The notes under the pieces: model-generated | Told to the model about the DNA's origin: nothing | The model's database searches: none | Seen by the model: only the letters and a program-made list of their open reading frames with translations | Shown here: in pieces, positions 1 to 8,231 of the stretch | Position numbering within the stretch: position 1 is the stretch's first letter | Layout: each line of letters begins with the position of its first letter | Source: Streptomyces sp. NRRL B-1140 | Lineage (GTDB): Bacteria > Actinomycetota > Actinomycetes > Streptomycetales > Streptomycetaceae | DNA length: 64,000 nt | Direction of reading: 5' to 3' | Assembly (NCBI RefSeq): GCF_001280065.1 | Contig: NZ_LGEA01000114.1 | Location: forward strand, 248,001 to 312,000 | Program-made: the position numbers and the translations under genes

Positions 1-1413
1 CAGCGGGCTGTGGACGCGGTCGGCGCAGGTGCGCGGCGTCAGCGCGAGGGTGAAGCCCTCGGGCTTGAGGGTGAGGGTCTCCTTGACGTCGAGCCGGTAG
101 TCGGCGTGGTCGCCCATCCGGTAGCGGTGGACGAGCATGGCCAGCAGCATGGTCGCCTCGTGCAGCGCGAACTGCCGTCCGATGCAGGCGCGCTCGCCCG
201 TGCCGAACGGCTTGAAGGCGTGCACGGGCCGCTCCGCCTCTGCTTCGGCCGTGAAGCGGGAGGGGTCGAACAGCTCGGGGTTGTCGCCCCAGACGGCCTG
301 CCGGTGCAGCATCGGCGTGAGGACCAGGACGCCCTGCCCGGCGCGCAGCGGGATGCGGCCGCCGAGCAGGGTGTCCTCGCGGGCCTCCCGGGAGAAGACG
401 GCGGCGGTGGGCCACAGCCGGAGCGCCTCGTTGAGGACCTGGCGGGTGTAGGTCAGCCGGCCGACCTCGTCGAAGGTCGGCTCGACGTCGGCCCGGTCGC
501 CCCACAGCGCGTCGACCTCGCGCTGCACCAGCTGAAGCACGGCGGGGTGCTTGGCGAGGTAGTACAGCGCGAAGGACATGGCGCCGGAGGTGGTCTCGTG
601 GCCGGCGATCAGGAACGTGATGACCTGGTTGCGGATGTTGGCGGCGTCGAGCGTGGTGCCGTCGGCCGGGTGCTCGGCGGTGAGCATCAGGCCGAGGAGG
701 TCGTCGGAGCCGCTCTGGTCGGTGCCGGTGCGTGCGGCGATGACCTCGTCGACGACCCGGGCGAGGTAGGCGGAGTCCTCGCGGAAGGCCGCGTCCTGCT
801 CCGCGTAGTCCCGGCCGGGGACGCGTGCCAGGCGGGTCATGCTCCATTCCAGGCAGCGGACCATCGACTGGACGAAGGGGTGCGGCTCGGCCCGTTCGAA
901 GGAACCGAAGTCGTAACCGAAGCCGGCGAGGCCGATGGTGTCGAGCGTCATGCGGGTCATGTCGTCGGGCACGTTCACCGGCTGCCCGGCGCGGGCGTGG
1001 CGGTCCCAGGACGCGATGAGCCGGCGGGCCACCTCCAGCATCACGGGGTGGTAGGTGCGCATGGAGCCGAGCGCGAAGGCGGGCATGAGGATGTCGTGCG
1101 CCTTGGCCCAATTGGGCTCGTCGTTGTACGCGGTGAACAGGCCGTCGGCGGCGAACTCGCGGACATTGCCCAGGCTGGGGCCGATGTGCTTGGCGAACCG
1201 CTGCTCGTCGGCGAGTTCGGTCACGAGGTCCAGGTCGCCCACGAACAGGGTGTCCCGCCCGTACAGCCGCCGCGCGAGCACGGGCCCGTGCTCGCGCATC
1301 AGGTCCATGACCTGCTGGATGGGCGCGCCGCCGGGTCCGGTGGCGGAGATGTCGGCGACGGGGACGCCGGGGAGGGTGCCGGCGGTCGGAGGGGTCTGTC
1401 CGGTGGGGGGCAT
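1..1413 (-). CDS. CYP102-type cytochrome P450, probably fused to a reductase (3' end outside window)
   Basis: Heme-thiolate monooxygenase; the CYP102 family hydroxylates fatty acids using NADPH. 471 codons are visible from ATG 1413 with no stop. The I-helix motif AGHETTS, the K-helix ExxR (EALRLWP) and the cysteine loop FGTGERACIG are intact. The conserved [13 protein letters not shown] region is typical of CYP102 heme domains. A BM3-like heme domain ends near residue 470, and the frame is still open at base 1 (ending LTPRTCADRV), so a C-terminal FMN/FAD reductase probably follows. The fusion itself is inferred because the left edge cuts it. The gene is divergent from a PAS/LuxR regulator 95 bp away. 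Confidence 0.88.
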   Translation of the reverse strand, partial: MPPTGQTPPTAGTLPGVPVADISATGPGGAPIQQVMDLMREHGPVLARRLYGRDTLFVGDLDLVTELADEQRFAKHIGPSLGNVREFAADGLFTAYNDEPNWAKAHDILMPAFALGSMRTYHPVMLEVARRLIASWDRHARAGQPVNVPDDMTRMTLDTIGLAGFGYDFGSFERAEPHPFVQSMVRCLEWSMTRLARVPGRDYAEQDAAFREDSAYLARVVDEVIAARTGTDQSGSDDLLGLMLTAEHPADGTTLDAANIRNQVITFLIAGHETTSGAMSFALYYLAKHPAVLQLVQREVDALWGDRADVEPTFDEVGRLTYTRQVLNEALRLWPTAAVFSREAREDTLLGGRIPLRAGQGVLVLTPMLHRQAVWGDNPELFDPSRFTAEAEAERPVHAFKPFGTGERACIGRQFALHEATMLLAMLVHRYRMGDHADYRLDVKETLTLKPEGFTLALTPRTCADRVHSPL

Positions 1414-1493
1414 GACGCGGCAACTGCCTTTCGCGGTACGGAAGTACTGCGCTCCAGCGTGATCCACCGGGCCCGGGAGACGACACCTTCGCC

Positions 1494-1509
1494 CTACATG
1501 ATTGTGTAG
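1494..1509. promoter_or_regulatory. Inverted repeat in the P450/LuxR divergent promoter
   Basis: CTACA-N6-TGTAG is a perfect 5-bp inverted repeat at the left end of the LuxR-type gene. On the minus strand it contains TACACAAT, a possible -10 element for the P450. It is a candidate operator for the adjacent regulator. The identity of the binding protein is inference. Confidence 0.4.
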
Positions 1510-2210
1510 TGCAAGCAGATCTGCCGCTCTTGCGCGGGAGCGGCCCGGCGTGGCAGGAGAGGCTCGTGGACCTGGCCCGGGAGGCCGTGACGTGGCGCAA
1601 CCGCGCCCTGCTCCTGTTCGACCGGGTCGCGATGCCGGTCGCGGTGTGCGATGTGTACGGGGCGGTCCTGCTGGCCAATCCGGCGATGGCGGCGGAGTGC
1701 GGCAGGACGCCGGGACGGTTGCGCGGTCGCGACGTGCTGGAGCTGTTCAGCCCGCGGGAGGCGACGCAGGTGGAGCGCATCGCCGAGGCCCTGCGCCTGC
1801 GGCACCGCTCGCGCTACCAGGTGTCGGTGCGCTGGCGGGCCCCGTGCGGCACGGAGCGCACCGGCGAACTGACGGCGGATCCGGTCAGCGACACGGCGGA
1901 GGACACCCCTGCCCTGCTGGTGATGCTCCGGGTCGACCCCGAACGCGCCCCCTCCCCCGCCGCACCCGCGGAACACGCCCGGGTCACCCCGACGGAGGCC
2001 CGCATCCTGAGCCTCCTGGCCGCCGGCGCCACCACGACCCGAGCCTCCCGGGAGACGGGCCTCACCACCGACGGCGTGACCTACCACCTGCGCCGCCTGT
2101 CGTCCCGCTGGGGCGCGTCCAACCGCACGGAGCTGGTGGCCAGGGCCTACGCGCTGGGGGTGCTCAGGCCGGGCGTGTGGCCGCCGGAGGTCTTCGGTGG
2201 CCAGGCGTGA
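1509..2210 (+). CDS. PAS-domain LuxR-type transcriptional regulator
   Basis: Transcription factor of 233 residues. An N-terminal PAS-like sensor (about 35-145, with AVCDVYGAVLLANPAM) precedes a C-terminal LuxR-type helix-turn-helix (about 160-225, with TPTEARILSLLAAGATT and TTDGVTYHLRRL). It probably controls the divergent CYP102-type P450. GTG 1509 has no ribosome-binding site and overlaps the inverted repeat. GTG 1566, preceded by AGGAGAGG, is an alternative start that would remove 19 residues. The ligand is unknown. Confidence 0.8.
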   Translation: MQADLPLLRGSGPAWQERLVDLAREAVTWRNRALLLFDRVAMPVAVCDVYGAVLLANPAMAAECGRTPGRLRGRDVLELFSPREATQVERIAEALRLRHRSRYQVSVRWRAPCGTERTGELTADPVSDTAEDTPALLVMLRVDPERAPSPAAPAEHARVTPTEARILSLLAAGATTTRASRETGLTTDGVTYHLRRLSSRWGASNRTELVARAYALGVLRPGVWPPEVFGGQA

Positions 2211-2263
2211 GAGAAATCCGGTCGCCCCTGGGCGTCGCGGCTGTCTAATCTGGCCTCAGCCCG

Positions 2264-2284
2264 AAACCTAGGGGCCCTAGGTTT
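2264..2284. promoter_or_regulatory. Perfect 21-bp palindrome (candidate operator)
   Basis: The arm AAACCTAGGG and its exact complement flank a central G. The palindrome lies 25 bp upstream of the FBP-domain gene and just after a possible -10 (TAATCT at 2245-2250). Its perfection, length and position indicate a dimeric repressor site. I do not recognise the binding protein. Confidence 0.6.
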
Positions 2285-2309
2285 GCGAAACCAGCGTTCA
2301 GGAGCTCCC

Positions 2310-2804
2310 ATGCAGCCGCTCACCGAGCAGGACATCCGCGCCTCCTTCGTCAACTGCTCCAAGGGCGAGGCCAAGCGGCTCGCCCTGCCCCGGGATCTCG
2401 ACGGGCGGCCCTGGGGTGATCTCGACTTTCTCGGGTGGCGGGATCCGGGGGCGCCGGACCGGAGCTATCTGGTGGCCGAGCGGGGCGGGCGGCTCGTCGG
2501 GCTGTCGATGCGCTTCCAGGCCGCGCAGCGCGGGTTCCTGCACCGCAGCATGTGTTCGCTGTGCCTGACCACGCACCCGCGGGGCGGGGTCTCGCTGATG
2601 ACCGCGCGCAAGGCCGGGCCGGCCGGGCGCGAGGGCAATTCCGTCGGCGCGTACATGTGCACCGACCTCGCCTGCTCCCTGTACGTACGCGGGAAGAAGG
2701 CGCCGGAGGCGGGGTCCCGGTTCGAGGAGAGCCTCACCATGGAGGAGCAGATCGCCCGGACCAGGAGCCACCTGGACGCCTTCCTCGACAAGGTGCACGC
2801 CTGA
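2310..2804 (+). CDS. FBP-domain treble-clef zinc-finger protein
   Basis: 164-residue protein resembling the C-terminal treble-clef zinc finger of FusB/FBP elongation-factor-G-binding proteins. Paired cysteines are visible in SMCSLCLTTHP and YMCTDLACSLYVRGK, which would hold one zinc. Relatives bind EF-G on stalled ribosomes; whether this one does is not shown by sequence. ATG 2310 follows AGGAG at a good distance. The gene stands alone behind a perfect palindrome, suggesting induction rather than constitutive expression. Confidence 0.78.
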   Translation: MQPLTEQDIRASFVNCSKGEAKRLALPRDLDGRPWGDLDFLGWRDPGAPDRSYLVAERGGRLVGLSMRFQAAQRGFLHRSMCSLCLTTHPRGGVSLMTARKAGPAGREGNSVGAYMCTDLACSLYVRGKKAPEAGSRFEESLTMEEQIARTRSHLDAFLDKVHA

Positions 2805-2859
2805 GCCCCTCGGTCGCCCCCGGTTTGCCCCGGCACTAACGTCCTTCATGAACGTCTTT

Positions 2860-2898
2860 GACGGACGTGTTCGACGGACGTGTTCGACGGACGTGTTC
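2860..2898. repeat. Three tandem copies of a 13-bp unit
   Basis: GACGGACGTGTTC is repeated three times without interruption just before the FUSC-type gene. The unit is not a multiple of three and would be translated only if the earlier ATG 2848 were used. It therefore argues for initiation at 2929 and leaves the repeat in the leader. Confidence 0.85.
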
Positions 2899-2928
2899 GA
2901 TGCGCCGGGGAAGGGGAACAGCCCGAGG

Positions 2929-4182
2929 ATGCGAGAGGTACGTGAGTGGACGGCGCGCGCCGAGCGGATCGTGAGGAAGCGCCGTGATCCGGTGGTGGTC
3001 CAGACCCTGCGGTCCGCGACGGCGGCGACGATCGCCTACGTCATCGCGCTGCGGCTGAGCCCGGAGCCGGCCCCTCTCACCGCTCCCCTGACGGCCCTGC
3101 TGGTCGTCCAGGTGACGCTGTACGCCACGATCACCAACGGCTTCAGGCGGGTGAACGCCGTGGTGACGGGCGTGCTCGTCGCCATCGCGTTCAGCCTGCT
3201 GGTGGGCCTGACCTGGTGGAGCCTCGCGCTGCTCCTGCTGGCCTCGCTGGTCGTGGGGCGGCTGGTCCGGGTGGAGGAGTACGTACCCGAGGTCGCGATC
3301 AGCGCGATGCTCGTCCTCGGCGTCACCAGCGTCGGGGACTACGCCTGGGCCCGGGTGGTGGAGACCCTGATCGGCGCGTCCGTCGGGCTCGCCTGCAACC
3401 TGCTGCTGGCTCCACCGGTGTGGGTGGAGGAGGCGGGCGAGTCGATCGAGGGTCTGGCGCGCCGCCTGCGGCAGCTGATGCTACGCATGGGCGAGGAGGC
3501 GGCCGGCGGCACACCCGTGGACCGCGCGGAGAGTCAGTTGCACGAGGCGCGCCGCCTGGACCACGACATCGTCGAGGTGGACGCGGCGCTGCGGCAGGCC
3601 GAGGACAGCCTGCGGCTCAACCCGCGCGTGCAGGACAGCGTGCTGCACCGGGTCGTGATGCGCACCGGCCTGGACACGCTGGAGATCTGCACGGTCGTGC
3701 TGCGCGTGCTGGCCCGCTCCCTCACCGACCTCGCGAAGGAGCGCGAGCCCGAGCCGCTGTTCGAGGCCGAGACGGGCGCCGCCCTGGCGCAGCTGCTGTC
3801 CGAGATCGCCGACGCCGTGGTGAGCTTCGCGGTGCTGGTCACCACGCATCTGAGCGCGAGCGCCGAGTCGGCGGAGGAACGGCTCGCCGCGGAACTGCGC
3901 ACCGCCGCGGGCACCCGCGACAAGCTGGCGCTGCTGCTGCGCGAGGAGGCCGAGCGCGACCCGCGGCACTGGCAGCTTCCCGGAGCGATCCTGACGGAGG
4001 TCAACCGCATCCTCGACGAGCTCGACACCGAGCACCGCACCCGCCGCCTGTTCGAGGAACTGGACCGTGTCTCGCGTGAGCAGCGGGCCAGGATGCCCCG
4101 CCTGACGCGGCTGCGGGAGCGGCTGGGCGTCACGGAGCAGATGTGGCGGAACCGCGCGGGGTTCGACGGGCGTTCTCGCTGA
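2929..4182 (+). CDS. FUSC-family (aromatic acid exporter-like) inner-membrane protein
   Basis: 417-residue protein with about six N-terminal hydrophobic segments (residues ~20-170) followed by a long, charged, helical cytoplasmic region with coiled-coil character. This is the layout of FUSC/ArAE proteins, which export small aromatic acids or similar compounds. The substrate is unknown. ATG 2929 is preferred because the upstream ATG 2848 would translate a 13-bp tandem repeat; AAGGGG lies upstream of 2929. The two starts differ by 27 residues. Confidence 0.72.
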   Translation: MREVREWTARAERIVRKRRDPVVVQTLRSATAATIAYVIALRLSPEPAPLTAPLTALLVVQVTLYATITNGFRRVNAVVTGVLVAIAFSLLVGLTWWSLALLLLASLVVGRLVRVEEYVPEVAISAMLVLGVTSVGDYAWARVVETLIGASVGLACNLLLAPPVWVEEAGESIEGLARRLRQLMLRMGEEAAGGTPVDRAESQLHEARRLDHDIVEVDAALRQAEDSLRLNPRVQDSVLHRVVMRTGLDTLEICTVVLRVLARSLTDLAKEREPEPLFEAETGAALAQLLSEIADAVVSFAVLVTTHLSASAESAEERLAAELRTAAGTRDKLALLLREEAERDPRHWQLPGAILTEVNRILDELDTEHRTRRLFEELDRVSREQRARMPRLTRLRERLGVTEQMWRNRAGFDGRSR

Positions 4183-4227
4183 GGGGAACGCCGGCAGGGG
4201 GCCGGCACCTGAGGCGAGGAGCGGGCC

Positions 4228-5364
4228 ATGGCCGACACGACCGTGCGGATCGACGGGAACACACTGCGGCTCCCCGGCGGGGTCGCCGTGCGGTTCATCC
4301 GCACGCTGCGCCTGCCGGAGACGGGGACGCATCCGCTGCCGCCGGGCCTCGGCGAGTTCCCGGTGCGGCGTGTCGCCGACTACGCGGACCGGGTCCCCGA
4401 GGAGTGGCGGGCACGCGGCGGTGTGATGCTGCCGGTGTACCTGCGCGAGGCGATGTGGCTGAGCTTCGCGGGCACCTCGGAGCCGGCCGCGCTCCAGGTC
4501 AGCGTCGGCAAGGTGTGCGCGGTCTCGGGCCGGCCCTGGAGCGACCGGCCGGCCCGCGGCCCGCAGAACTACGTGGTGCTCCCTCGTCAGCCCTGGCTGG
4601 ACGGCATCAACTCCGGCACGGGCACGGTCCGGCAGTTCGTGGCCGTCCCGCTCGGTCTGGGCGCGACCGTGGAGGGGCAGGTCACGGGCGAGGAGGTGTG
4701 GGGCGGCGTACAGCTGCAGTCCTTCGCGCTGAACGACCGGGAGCTGGCGCGGTGGCGGGCGGCGGAGCGGGAGCGGGCGGAGCGGACGCGGTTCACGGCG
4801 CCGCCCAGTGGCCACGGCGCCGCGATGCCGGGTGGCCTGCCCGCTGCCGCGTCCGGCGGCTACGGCGCCGCGAACCCAATGGCGGCCCCGCCGGCACCGG
4901 GGGCGTTCCCCGCGCCGTCCGCCCCCGGCTCGGCTCCGGCGCCCGCGGCCGCGGGCGCTCCGCCGTGCCCGCCGCGCGCGGCCGCCGCGATGGGTCTGGG
5001 TGTCGGCGGCTCCATGCGGCAGGAGGTCTACGAGGACGACCGGCCGCTTACGGACTGGTCGGACAAGCCCGCGGGGCGGGTGTTCGTGCACTTGGTGACG
5101 CCGCCGGAATGGCGCCGCATCACCGGCGAGGCCGCACCGCCGTCGCCGGTGGACCGGGCCGCCTACACCCGGGCGGGCCTGCCCTGGTTCGACTACTTCG
5201 ACCAGGACGCGGAGGACTTGGCCCCCACGGACACGCTCCAGTCCGTGAAGCCGGTCGGCGACTGGCTCGGCGACGACCACGAGCCCTGGCAGCAGCCCAC
5301 GCCGGGACAGACGCAGCAGCTCAAGGACGCCCCGGGCCGACCGGTCGCGGACGGGGACTGGTAG
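4228..5364 (+). CDS. Conserved protein of unknown function
   Basis: 378 residues, no signal peptide or membrane segment. The N-terminal half (1-190) carries blocks MLPVYLREAMW, KVCAVSGRPW, QPWLDG and VRQFVAVPLG. These are followed by a Pro/Ala-rich linker (about 195-255) and a C-terminal block beginning MGLGVGGSMRQ. From memory, a similar block order occurs in uncharacterised proteins of many bacteria, so it is probably an ancient family. No function is proposed. ATG 4228 has a GGAG site upstream. Confidence 0.75.
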   Translation: MADTTVRIDGNTLRLPGGVAVRFIRTLRLPETGTHPLPPGLGEFPVRRVADYADRVPEEWRARGGVMLPVYLREAMWLSFAGTSEPAALQVSVGKVCAVSGRPWSDRPARGPQNYVVLPRQPWLDGINSGTGTVRQFVAVPLGLGATVEGQVTGEEVWGGVQLQSFALNDRELARWRAAERERAERTRFTAPPSGHGAAMPGGLPAAASGGYGAANPMAAPPAPGAFPAPSAPGSAPAPAAAGAPPCPPRAAAAMGLGVGGSMRQEVYEDDRPLTDWSDKPAGRVFVHLVTPPEWRRITGEAAPPSPVDRAAYTRAGLPWFDYFDQDAEDLAPTDTLQSVKPVGDWLGDDHEPWQQPTPGQTQQLKDAPGRPVADGDW

Positions 5365-5441
5365 CCGGCCGGGCCCCCTGGCCGGGGACTGGTGCCTTGG
5401 GGCACGTCGAGGACGGGGACCTTCAGCACGGTTCCTTCACG

Positions 5442-5486
5442 CGGGTGTTGCACCTCCCGCAACACCCGTTGCCTCGTGTTGCACCT
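5442..5486. promoter_or_regulatory. Competing inverted repeats GTGTTGC / GCAACAC / GTGTTGC
   Basis: CGGGTGTTGC (5442-5451) pairs perfectly with GCAACACCCG (5459-5468) over a 7-nt loop. The same GCAACAC can instead pair with a second GTGTTGC at 5476-5482. GTGTTGCACCT is itself a direct repeat with a 31-bp period. It may be a terminator for the upstream gene, an attenuator or operator for the lactonase gene, or both. Confidence 0.5.
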
Positions 5487-5548
5487 GAGTGCCCGCTAAC
5501 GCCAAGGTGGCAGTCACGACGAGGACGCGTGACGACCTGAGGGGCGAC

Positions 5549-6733
5549 ATGAGCAGGGGTGGCTGGAGCAGGCGCCGGTTCGTCGGCGCACTGACGGGCG
5601 GGGCCGCCGCGGCGGCGCTGCCGTCCTGCGACAACGCGCCCGCGCCCCCGGCCGCGACGCCCGAGGCAGGTACGAGCCCGTCACGCGGGGCCCGGCGCCC
5701 CTCCGGGCCCCGTCCGCTCCACCTCGGCACCTACACGTCCGTCGAGGACGGCGGCAAGGGCATCGGTCTGGCCACGTACGACGCCGTGACGGGGGAGATC
5801 ACCGGCGCCGGCACGATCGGCGGCGTCGGCGACCCGTCGTACCTCGCCGTCCACCCGGACCGCGGCACGCTGTACGCGGTGGACGAGCGTGCCGAGGGCG
5901 CCGTGACCGCCGTCCGGCTCTCCGACCGCACCGTGCTGGGCAGCCGCAGCACCGGCGGCGCGGCCCCCTGCCACCTGTCGGTGCATCCGGGCGGGCGCTG
6001 GCTGCTCAGCGCGAACTACGGGTCGGGCAGTGTGGCCGTGCATCCGATCGACTCCTCGGGCGCCCTCGGCGAACGTACCGCCCTCGTCCGGCACTCCACT
6101 CCCCCGCCCGGCCCGGGTCAGGAGGGCCCGCACGCCCACCAGGTCGTCACGAGCCCGGATGGAGACCATGTGCTCGCCGTCGACCTGGGGACGGACACCG
6201 TCTACACCTACCGGCTGGACGACAGGGCGGGCACGCTCGCCGAGGTCGGGCAGGCGCACACCCGGCCGGGCGCCGGACCGCGCCATCTGACGTTCCACCC
6301 GGGAGGCCGGTACGCGTACCTCGCCAACGAGGCCGACAACACGGTGGCGGTCTGCTCCTACGACACGGCCTCCGGCCGTTTGACCGTGGGCGAGGCGCAG
6401 TCCACCGGCACGGGTCCGGGCACGAACTACCCGGCGCAGATCCTGGTGACGGACAACGGCCGGTACGCCTTTCTGGCCAACCGCGGCCACAACAGCCTCA
6501 CCCGCTACGCCGTCGAGGCCGACGGCGCCCGGCTCAGGCTGCTCGGCACGGTGCCGGTGGGCGGGGACTTCCCCCGGCAGATCGCCTTCTCACCGGAGGG
6601 CACACTACTGTTCGCGGCGAACCAGAAGTCCTCCACGGTCACCGTCTTCCACGTGAACGAGGGCAGCGGCGAACTGCGGCGCACGGAGGAATCGTTCCCC
6701 TCACCCGTCGCCGTCTGTGCGCTGCCGCTGTAG
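5549..6733 (+). CDS. Tat-exported lipoprotein of the lactonase (7-bladed beta-propeller) family
   Basis: 394 residues. The N-terminus has a twin-arginine motif (SRRRFVG), a hydrophobic stretch and a lipobox LPSC, indicating Tat export and lipid anchoring. The rest is a Pgl/YbhE-type propeller with recurring blocks such as PSYLAVHPDRGTLYAV, PCHLSVHPGGRWLLSANY and PRHLTFHPGGRYAYLANE. Family members hydrolyse sugar lactones such as 6-phosphogluconolactone; an exported member more likely acts on an external lactone. ATG 5549 follows GAGGGG. Its 3' end overlaps the convergent DUF2470 gene by 33 bp. Confidence 0.85.
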   Translation: MSRGGWSRRRFVGALTGGAAAAALPSCDNAPAPPAATPEAGTSPSRGARRPSGPRPLHLGTYTSVEDGGKGIGLATYDAVTGEITGAGTIGGVGDPSYLAVHPDRGTLYAVDERAEGAVTAVRLSDRTVLGSRSTGGAAPCHLSVHPGGRWLLSANYGSGSVAVHPIDSSGALGERTALVRHSTPPPGPGQEGPHAHQVVTSPDGDHVLAVDLGTDTVYTYRLDDRAGTLAEVGQAHTRPGAGPRHLTFHPGGRYAYLANEADNTVAVCSYDTASGRLTVGEAQSTGTGPGTNYPAQILVTDNGRYAFLANRGHNSLTRYAVEADGARLRLLGTVPVGGDFPRQIAFSPEGTLLFAANQKSSTVTVFHVNEGSGELRRTEESFPSPVAVCALPL

Positions 6734-7429
6734 GGGCCGTGGGCAGGACGCGGCGGTGGCCTGGCCGAGCAGGACATGCATGCGTTCGGTGAGCTGCGCG
6801 ACGCCGTCGGCGGGCGCGTGGAAGGCGAGGCGTACGTCGCCGTGGGCGCGGACCCGTTCGATGCGCAGCGTCAGGCCGTGCCGGTCGACGGCGAGCGGCT
6901 GGACGCGCACCGCGCCGTGCAGGCTGTCGGGGTCGACGAGCCGGGTGAGCCGTTCGACGGCGTCGGCGTGGCAGTCGGCGAGGTGGGTCAGCAGCCGGGC
7001 CTCGGCGGTGGTGAGCGGGTCGGGCACGGCGGCGGCGAACTCGGCGAGGTCGACGACCACGGAGCCGGAGGGCCGCCGCAGTACGACACGGGTGGGTGTG
7101 AAGGCGAGCCTCTCCCCCTCGACGGCGAACCAGCCCGCGAGCCACAGCCGGGCGCGGATCCGGTTGCGGACCGGGACGGGTGCGACGTCGGCGAACTCCA
7201 GCACCGCGGACGGCTCGCCGCGGGGTGCGCAGATCGCGGCCGCGAGCAGGGCGCTGTCCTCGGGCACGTCCACGAGCACCCGGCCGTCCTCGTCCACGCT
7301 GTGCGCGCCGACCAGTTCCTCCCGTGTGCCCTCCGCGGTCACGGAGCACGACCACGCGGCGGCGAGCACCGAGCGCGCCCGCTCCGCCGCTGCGGGAGCC
7401 GCCGTCCAGCTGTGGCTGTCGTCACCCAT
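6701..7429 (-). CDS. HugZ-like protein with C-terminal DUF2470, iron-regulated
   Basis: 242 residues: an N-terminal pyridoxamine-phosphate-oxidase-like split barrel (about 10-150) and a C-terminal DUF2470 helical domain (about 155-235, with DPLTTAEARLLTHLADCHADAV). This architecture is seen in HugZ-type heme-degrading proteins and siderophore-linked flavoproteins, so a role in iron release or acquisition is likely. A 19-bp iron box lies directly upstream and the ribosome-binding site AAGGAGG is excellent. The catalytic activity cannot be assigned from sequence alone. Confidence 0.8.
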   Translation of the reverse strand: MGDDSHSWTAAPAAAERARSVLAAAWSCSVTAEGTREELVGAHSVDEDGRVLVDVPEDSALLAAAICAPRGEPSAVLEFADVAPVPVRNRIRARLWLAGWFAVEGERLAFTPTRVVLRRPSGSVVVDLAEFAAAVPDPLTTAEARLLTHLADCHADAVERLTRLVDPDSLHGAVRVQPLAVDRHGLTLRIERVRAHGDVRLAFHAPADGVAQLTERMHVLLGQATAASCPRPLQRQRTDGDG

Positions 7430-7440
7430 TACAGACCTCC

Positions 7441-7459
7441 TTAGGTAAGCCTCACCTAA
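7441..7459. promoter_or_regulatory. DmdR/IdeR-type iron box
   Basis: TTAGGTAAGCCTCACCTAA closely matches the actinobacterial DtxR/IdeR/DmdR palindrome (known consensus TTAGGTTAGGCTCACCTAA). It overlaps the region just upstream of the ribosome-binding site of the DUF2470 gene, predicting repression when iron is plentiful. Confidence 0.85.
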
Positions 7460-7514
7460 CCTACCGAAGATCGGGGTGCACGCCAACCGCGTCCGGCGGC
7501 CTATGCGAGACCGT

Positions 7515-8123
7515 TCAGGGCGTGAGAACGCCCAGCAGGGCGCGCGCACACAGCTCGCGCACCTGTTCGCGGCCCAACTCCGTGCCGCGCAGCCACTCCA
7601 GGCAGACGGCCGTGGTGAACGCCAGCCAGCCGCGTACGGCCAGCCTGATCTCCGGCCGTCCCTCGACGGCGGGGCCGAACTCGGGATCCTCGGCGAGCGC
7701 GGCGAGGATCTGCCGCTCCTGCGCGGCAAGGGCCCGCTGGTAGACGCGCCGCACCGCCTGATCCCCTGCCGCGTCGGCGCGATGGAAGGCGCGATAGCCG
7801 TGCGCGTGCGCCTGGACGTACTCCAGGAACGTCTCCAGGCCCGCCCCGAGTTGCGCGCGGACCGGGACGCCGGGCACCGCCGCCGTCATGCGCAGCATGC
7901 GCTCGCTCTCGCGCTCGACGACCGCCGCGAAGAAGTCCCGCTTGGTCGGGAAGTAGTGGTACAGCAGGCCGCGCGACACCCCGGCGATCTCGGCGACCTG
8001 CTCGATCCACACGTCGTCGTAGGGGCTCTCGGAGAACAGCCGCGCACCGACCGAAAGGAGCTGCTCCCGGCGCTCCTCGGTGCTGAGCCGGCGGCGCGTG
8101 CGCCCGCCCTGATGCGCGGCCAT
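7515..8123 (-). CDS. TetR-family regulator divergent from a P450
   Basis: 202 residues. The N-terminal helix-turn-helix (about 15-62) contains VAEIAGVSRGLLYHYFPTKRDFF; the C-terminal ligand domain is variable. It probably represses the divergent P450, as BM3R1 represses CYP102A1 in Bacillus. TTGAACC-type repeats fill the 108-bp gap. There is no ribosome-binding site; TAAAGT ends 6 nt before the ATG, so the transcript may be leaderless. Confidence 0.85.
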   Translation of the reverse strand: MAAHQGGRTRRRLSTEERREQLLSVGARLFSESPYDDVWIEQVAEIAGVSRGLLYHYFPTKRDFFAAVVERESERMLRMTAAVPGVPVRAQLGAGLETFLEYVQAHAHGYRAFHRADAAGDQAVRRVYQRALAAQERQILAALAEDPEFGPAVEGRPEIRLAVRGWLAFTTAVCLEWLRGTELGREQVRELCARALLGVLTP

Positions 8124-8143
8124 GCCCGCACTTTACTTGACGC

Positions 8144-8184
8144 CGGTTCAACAACGGGACCACACTGAACCGCGCTATTGAACC
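8144..8184. promoter_or_regulatory. TTGAACC repeats, candidate TetR operators
   Basis: CGGTTCAA (8144-8151), TGAACCG (8166-8172) and TTGAACC (8178-8184) form two overlapping inverted-repeat pairs between the TetR and P450 genes. They are well placed for simultaneous autoregulation and control of the P450. Confidence 0.5.
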
Positions 8185-8231
8185 CACGTACAACACCTGC
8201 GAACCCGCCGCCGGATCAAGGGAGATCGGTC

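Noticed and set aside
10..1509. A 499-codon open frame on the plus strand
   Set aside because: It is the antisense shadow of the P450 gene, which carries all heme-protein motifs on the minus strand.
2848..2928. N-terminal extension of the FUSC-type protein from ATG 2848
   Set aside because: It would translate a 13-bp tandem repeat and has no family similarity; ATG 2929 is better.
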